From an uncultured Brachyspira sp. (GTDB taxonomy: Bacteria; Cyanobacteriota; Vampirovibrionia; Gastranaerophilales; Gastranaerophilaceae), in assembly GCA_900321895.1 (NCBI GenBank), contig ONYB01000154.1, positions 1-15,372 on the forward strand: 15,372 nucleotides of DNA, given 5' to 3'. The translations under genes were made by a program, and so were the position numbers. Every line of letters begins with the position of its first letter. Within the stretch, counting starts at the first letter, position 1. Below the pieces are notes generated by a model. It saw nothing but the letters and a program-made list of their open reading frames with translations, did no database searches and was not told the DNA's origin. Positions 12,959-15,372 of this stretch are shown one piece after another.

Positions 12959-13723
12959 CTACTCAAACTCAACCACAACGATTTCGGGGAGTGCGTTGAA
13001 ACGTACAGGCAAAATGCTTGTGCCAAGCCCTCTTGATACAAACAACTTTTCTACACCAAAATAATTGTATGCGTATTTTGTGCCATATTTTGACGGTACA
13101 ATCAGCGGTTTGCCCAAAACTACCTGCCCGCCGTGAAGATGTCCCGCAAGAGTTAAATTAACCTTTTTGGGCACACTCTTAATAATATCAGGGTTGTGGG
13201 TCAACAGGATCACAGGTTTTTTGTCGTCAACATTTGCAAGTGCCTTCTGAACATCAGGTGTCGCAGTCTGTAAATCCTCTACACCCGCAATAACAAATTT
13301 GCCGAAATCCTTATGTTCGTTTTCCAAAACGGTTATACCGTTCGACTCAAACGCCTCAATAATATCCTTTTTACCCTGCCAGCCGTCGTGGTTTCCCATT
13401 ACAGCAACAGTTCCGTATTTTGAGTGCAATTTTGAAAGGTCTTCTGCAATAGTCGAGTTTTTCAGGCTAAACCCTTTTGTGTGACCGTTCACATAATCAC
13501 CGCCAAGCAAGATTATGTCAGGGTTTTGCTCATTAATTTTTTTTACAATTCGCTTTAGACGAAATTCTTCATAAGGCTTTACGTGAAAATCCGTCGCATA
13601 AACGACTTTCAGCCCCTTTAAACCCTCGTCTTTCAATTCAAGTTTTTTGACAGTCAAAATGTTCGGTTCAATAAAAACCGAATAAACCAACAAAGTTACC
13701 AATAAAATCAAAATATATTTCAT
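12959..13723 (-). CDS. Membrane-anchored calcineurin-like metallophosphoesterase
   Basis: The 254-residue protein has one N-terminal hydrophobic segment (MKYILILLVTLLVYSVFIE, 1-19) that should anchor it in the inner membrane. The two-metal active-site motifs are all present: ATDFHV (D45, H47), GGDYVNG (D76), MGNHDGWQG (N111, H112), LTHNPD (H176), and AGHLHGGQ (H195, H197). The order and length resemble YkuE/YaeI-type phosphoesterases, for which lipid phosphodiester substrates have been proposed; I cannot assign a substrate. The predicted -10 TATAAT ends seven bases before the first base of the ATG (six bases between), with no Shine-Dalgarno, so the mRNA is probably leaderless. It diverges from mrnC. 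Confidence 0.88.
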   Translation of the reverse strand: MKYILILLVTLLVYSVFIEPNILTVKKLELKDEGLKGLKVVYATDFHVKPYEEFRLKRIVKKINEQNPDIILLGGDYVNGHTKGFSLKNSTIAEDLSKLHSKYGTVAVMGNHDGWQGKKDIIEAFESNGITVLENEHKDFGKFVIAGVEDLQTATPDVQKALANVDDKKPVILLTHNPDIIKSVPKKVNLTLAGHLHGGQVVLGKPLIVPSKYGTKYAYNYFGVEKLFVSRGLGTSILPVRFNALPEIVVVEFE

Positions 13724-13729
13724 AAAAAA

Positions 13730-13759
13730 ATTATATCACGAAGTCCAAAAGTGGAGCAA
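13730..13759 (-). promoter_or_regulatory. Metallophosphoesterase promoter, apparently leaderless
   Basis: Minus strand: TTGCTC (13759-13754), 18 bases, TATAAT (13735-13730) with upstream TGA (extended -10), then six T residues and the ATG at 13723. Confidence 0.6.
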
Positions 13760-13782
13760 TTTGTGTCGAAAAAATTCCGCAC

Positions 13783-13812
13783 TTGCCATTTGCCCCGATT
13801 TTATGCTAAATT
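13783..13812 (+). promoter_or_regulatory. mrnC-aroC promoter, apparently leaderless
   Basis: TTGCCA (13783-13788), 18 bases, TAAATT (13807-13812) with upstream TGC, then six bases and the ATG at 13819. TATGCT at 13803 is an alternative -10 but would leave only 14 bases to the -35. Confidence 0.5.
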
Positions 13813-13818
13813 CCAATT

Positions 13819-14181
13819 ATGGAAGAAATGTGTTTAAAAAATTATGCGTACCTCGGCGATGCGGTTTGGGAAATTTTTATCAGAGAAAAAACCGTAAAAA
13901 TTACCGACAACGCTAAAAAACTTCACAAAATTACGACTGACAAGGTAAAAGCAGGGTTTCAAGCTGAACTTTTGCACTTTTTAGAAGAATATTTGACGGA
14001 CGACGAAAAAGAGCTTGCACGTCGTGGCAGAAATCTGTCAATTCCAATCGGCAGACGGCAAATTCAAGCCGAATACCGTCCCGCAACTGCGTTTGAGGTG
14101 TTAGTCGGTTGGTGGTACAAACACGACAAAGAAAGATTGGATTACATTTTCAACTTGTTGGAGCAAAAGTTGGAATTTTAG
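13819..14181 (+). CDS. mrnC: Mini-ribonuclease III
   Basis: The 120-residue protein is an RNase III catalytic domain without a double-stranded RNA-binding domain. YLGDAVWEIFIRE (11-23) carries the catalytic acidic residues (D14, E18), and ARRGRN (67-72) and AEYRPATAFEVLVGWWYKHD (84-103, including E93) are the other family blocks. In Bacillus the enzyme trims 23S rRNA precursors; cyanobacteria have it too. Length is slightly below the ~130-140 residues of many members but nothing essential is missing. No Shine-Dalgarno precedes the ATG. aroC follows after 19 bp, so the two are probably one operon. Confidence 0.9.
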   Translation: MEEMCLKNYAYLGDAVWEIFIREKTVKITDNAKKLHKITTDKVKAGFQAELLHFLEEYLTDDEKELARRGRNLSIPIGRRQIQAEYRPATAFEVLVGWWYKHDKERLDYIFNLLEQKLEF

Positions 14182-14200
14182 TTTTTACGAAAGGAAATTT

Positions 14201-15244
14201 ATGGAAAAATTCAGATTTTTAACCTCGGGTGAAAGTCACGGAAAATGTCTCACCGCAATAATTGAGGGCTTACCTGCAAATTTGGAAATCGACGTTGATT
14301 TCATAAATTCCGAACTAAAAAAACGTCAAGGCGGTTACGGCAGAGGCGGTCGCATGAAAATCGAAAGCGACACGGTTGAAATACTCTCGGGTGTTAGGTT
14401 TGGCAAGACTATCGGCTCACCGATTACCCTTATGATAAAAAACAAAGATTTTGAAAATTGGCAAAAAATTATGAGCACAAATCCGGAAGATGAAACCGAC
14501 GAAAAGGCTTTTACTACCTGCCGTCCGGGGCATGCGGATTATGCCGGAAGTATCAAATATCACCAAAAAGATTTGCGAAACATTCTTGAACGCTCAAGTG
14601 CAAGACAGACTGCGGCAGAGGTTGCCGTCGGGGCTGTTGCAAAGTTGTTTTTGAAGCAATTTGGAATTGAGTGGAGTTCAAAAATTTTGCAAATCGGCAG
14701 CGGAAAGACAGAAGAAGAGTTTCACACAGAAATCGACAACGCCAAAGCGGAGGGCAATTCGCTCGGCGGAAAAATCGAGGTTACATACAAAAATCTTCCG
14801 ATAGGTTTGGGCTCGTACGTTCATTGGGACAGAAGGCTTGACGGCAGGCTTGCACAAGCCGTGATGAGCATTCCTGCGGTAAAAACTGTTGCAATAGGTA
14901 ATCACCACGCTTACAAAATGAAGGGGAGTGAATATCACGACGAAATGTTTTTGGAAAATGGCAAAATCGTCCACAAAACCAACAATGCAGGCGGATTAGA
15001 AGGCGGAATGACGAACGGGGAAGACCTTGTAATTTCTGCAACAATGAAACCGATACCGACAATGCAAAAACCACTCCACACAATAGATTTAGCGACAATG
15101 GAGGAAACAGAGGCACATTTTGAGCGTTCAGACACCTGTGCCGTCGAGGCTTGTGCTGTAGTTGCAGAGGCTCGAGTTGCGTGGGTTCTGGCAAACGAAA
15201 TGCTTTTAAAATTCGGCGGGGATGCGATGCGTGAAGAGCCTTAA
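14201..15244 (+). CDS. aroC: Chorismate synthase
   Basis: The 347-residue enzyme converts 5-enolpyruvylshikimate 3-phosphate to chorismate, the last shared step to aromatic amino acids, using reduced FMN. Visible blocks are LTSGESHGKCLTAIIEGLPA near the N-terminus, KKRQGGYGRGGRMKIESD, CRPGHADYAGSIKYHQKDLR, the family signature region NILERSSARQTAAEVAVGAV, and the GGLEGGMTNGEDLVISATMK block. A Shine-Dalgarno AAAGGAAA precedes the ATG. The C-terminus is slightly short: after KFGGDAM, family members usually continue with about ten residues of a helix (often xEIKRNYxxY), but here the protein ends REEP and the sequence changes character. The catalytic part is intact, so activity is expected. Confidence 0.95.
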   Translation: MEKFRFLTSGESHGKCLTAIIEGLPANLEIDVDFINSELKKRQGGYGRGGRMKIESDTVEILSGVRFGKTIGSPITLMIKNKDFENWQKIMSTNPEDETDEKAFTTCRPGHADYAGSIKYHQKDLRNILERSSARQTAAEVAVGAVAKLFLKQFGIEWSSKILQIGSGKTEEEFHTEIDNAKAEGNSLGGKIEVTYKNLPIGLGSYVHWDRRLDGRLAQAVMSIPAVKTVAIGNHHAYKMKGSEYHDEMFLENGKIVHKTNNAGGLEGGMTNGEDLVISATMKPIPTMQKPLHTIDLATMEETEAHFERSDTCAVEACAVVAEARVAWVLANEMLLKFGGDAMREEP

Positions 15245-15372
15245 ATGGTGGGGACGCTACGCATTTTCCCACTCTAGTTCTGGGAACTCATCGTGTAGAT
15301 TATCCTGTCCTACAACTCTCAACAGGATTGGTGGATATGGTAGGGTAAATTTATTGTGTATTTAATTTTAAT
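15245..15372. other. Structured, relatively GC-rich stretch after aroC; possible dispersed repeat
   Basis: Most of this stretch (to about 15345) is roughly half G+C, richer than the genes around it, which is odd for intergenic DNA here. It contains AGTTC/GAACT (15276-15280 and 15284-15288, three-base loop), a perfect 7-bp inverted repeat ATCCTGT/ACAGGAT (15302-15308 and 15322-15328), and CCTAC/GTAGG (15309-15313 and 15340-15344). No clear terminator T-run or promoter was seen until the AT-rich end after 15345. The 14-nt tail of any aroC mRNA hairpin is unclear. It may be a REP-like repeat, an RNA structure, or remains of a gene. Confidence 0.35.

Noticed and set aside
14781..15272. Long minus-strand frame (163 codons) opposite aroC
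   Set aside because: It lies fully antisense to a clear, conserved gene, its protein is low-complexity (Pro/Leu/Ser-rich) with no recognisable motif, and there is no promoter or RBS.
15231..15365. Plus-strand GTG frame of 44 codons, and a minus-strand frame of about 33 codons ending near 15257
   Set aside because: The GTG overlaps the end of aroC and neither frame has an RBS. They overlap each other, and neither product is recognised. They may be relics of a repeat, so they are mentioned only with that stretch.
1..15372. CRISPR arrays, tRNA/rRNA genes, insertion sequences, replication origin
   Set aside because: No regularly spaced repeats, no cloverleaf or rRNA segments, no transposase or integrase reading frames and no cluster of DnaA-box-like sites were seen.

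Overview
The window is about 15.4 kb of AT-rich bacterial chromosome with no rRNA, tRNA, CRISPR array or insertion sequence. It encodes an outer-membrane beta-barrel porin with a signal peptide, so the cell should be diderm. The rest of the gene set has a Firmicutes/cyanobacterial flavour: a dnaG-rpoD operon, Mini-RNase III, an NrnA-type DHH phosphoesterase, a short Orn/Lys/Arg decarboxylase and a DUF721/DciA protein. This mix fits a gut non-photosynthetic cyanobacterial relative (Gastranaerophilales/Vampirovibrionia, 'Melainabacteria'). That assignment is inference from gene content, not a search result.

Layout. Positions 1-1667 hold the end of a cell-surface glycan region: a 5'-truncated GT4 glycosyltransferase and a radical SAM protein with extra C-terminal cysteines. 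Positions 1715-4250 form a cluster of toxin-like modules: a class III (self-inhibited) Fic protein, a TrmB-type regulator reading the other way, a HepT-MntA (HEPN/nucleotidyltransferase, type VII) pair with an 8-bp overlap, and then a compact element I interpret as an undescribed type I toxin-antitoxin locus. The rest is housekeeping: yihY-nrnA (minus), a DUF721/DciA-like gene (plus), a PLP decarboxylase (minus), a porin (plus), a small zinc-ribbon protein (plus), rpoD-dnaG (minus), a metallophosphoesterase (minus), and mrnC-aroC (plus). The last 128 bases are a structured, relatively GC-rich stretch after a slightly short aroC.

The most interesting element is at 3955-4250. A consensus extended -10 promoter drives a ~250-nt RNA that begins with a hairpin. 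The RNA carries a strong Shine-Dalgarno and a 26-codon ORF for a hydrophobic peptide, and its two ends are complementary. On the opposite strand a near-perfect promoter (TTGAAA-17-TATAAT) starts an ~85-nt antisense RNA. That RNA covers the 3' UTR and the last codons of the ORF and ends at an intrinsic terminator whose stem is better paired on the antisense strand. An 8-base sequence repeated before and after the ORF can compete for the same partner, suggesting a switchable mRNA fold.

A second window-wide pattern concerns translation starts. Five genes (trmB, nrnA, the decarboxylase, the metallophosphoesterase, mrnC) have a -10-like hexamer exactly six bases before the start codon and no Shine-Dalgarno, which predicts leaderless mRNAs. 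Their neighbours (hepT, the zinc-ribbon gene, rpoD, dnaG, aroC, fic, the small peptide) have ordinary Shine-Dalgarno sites.
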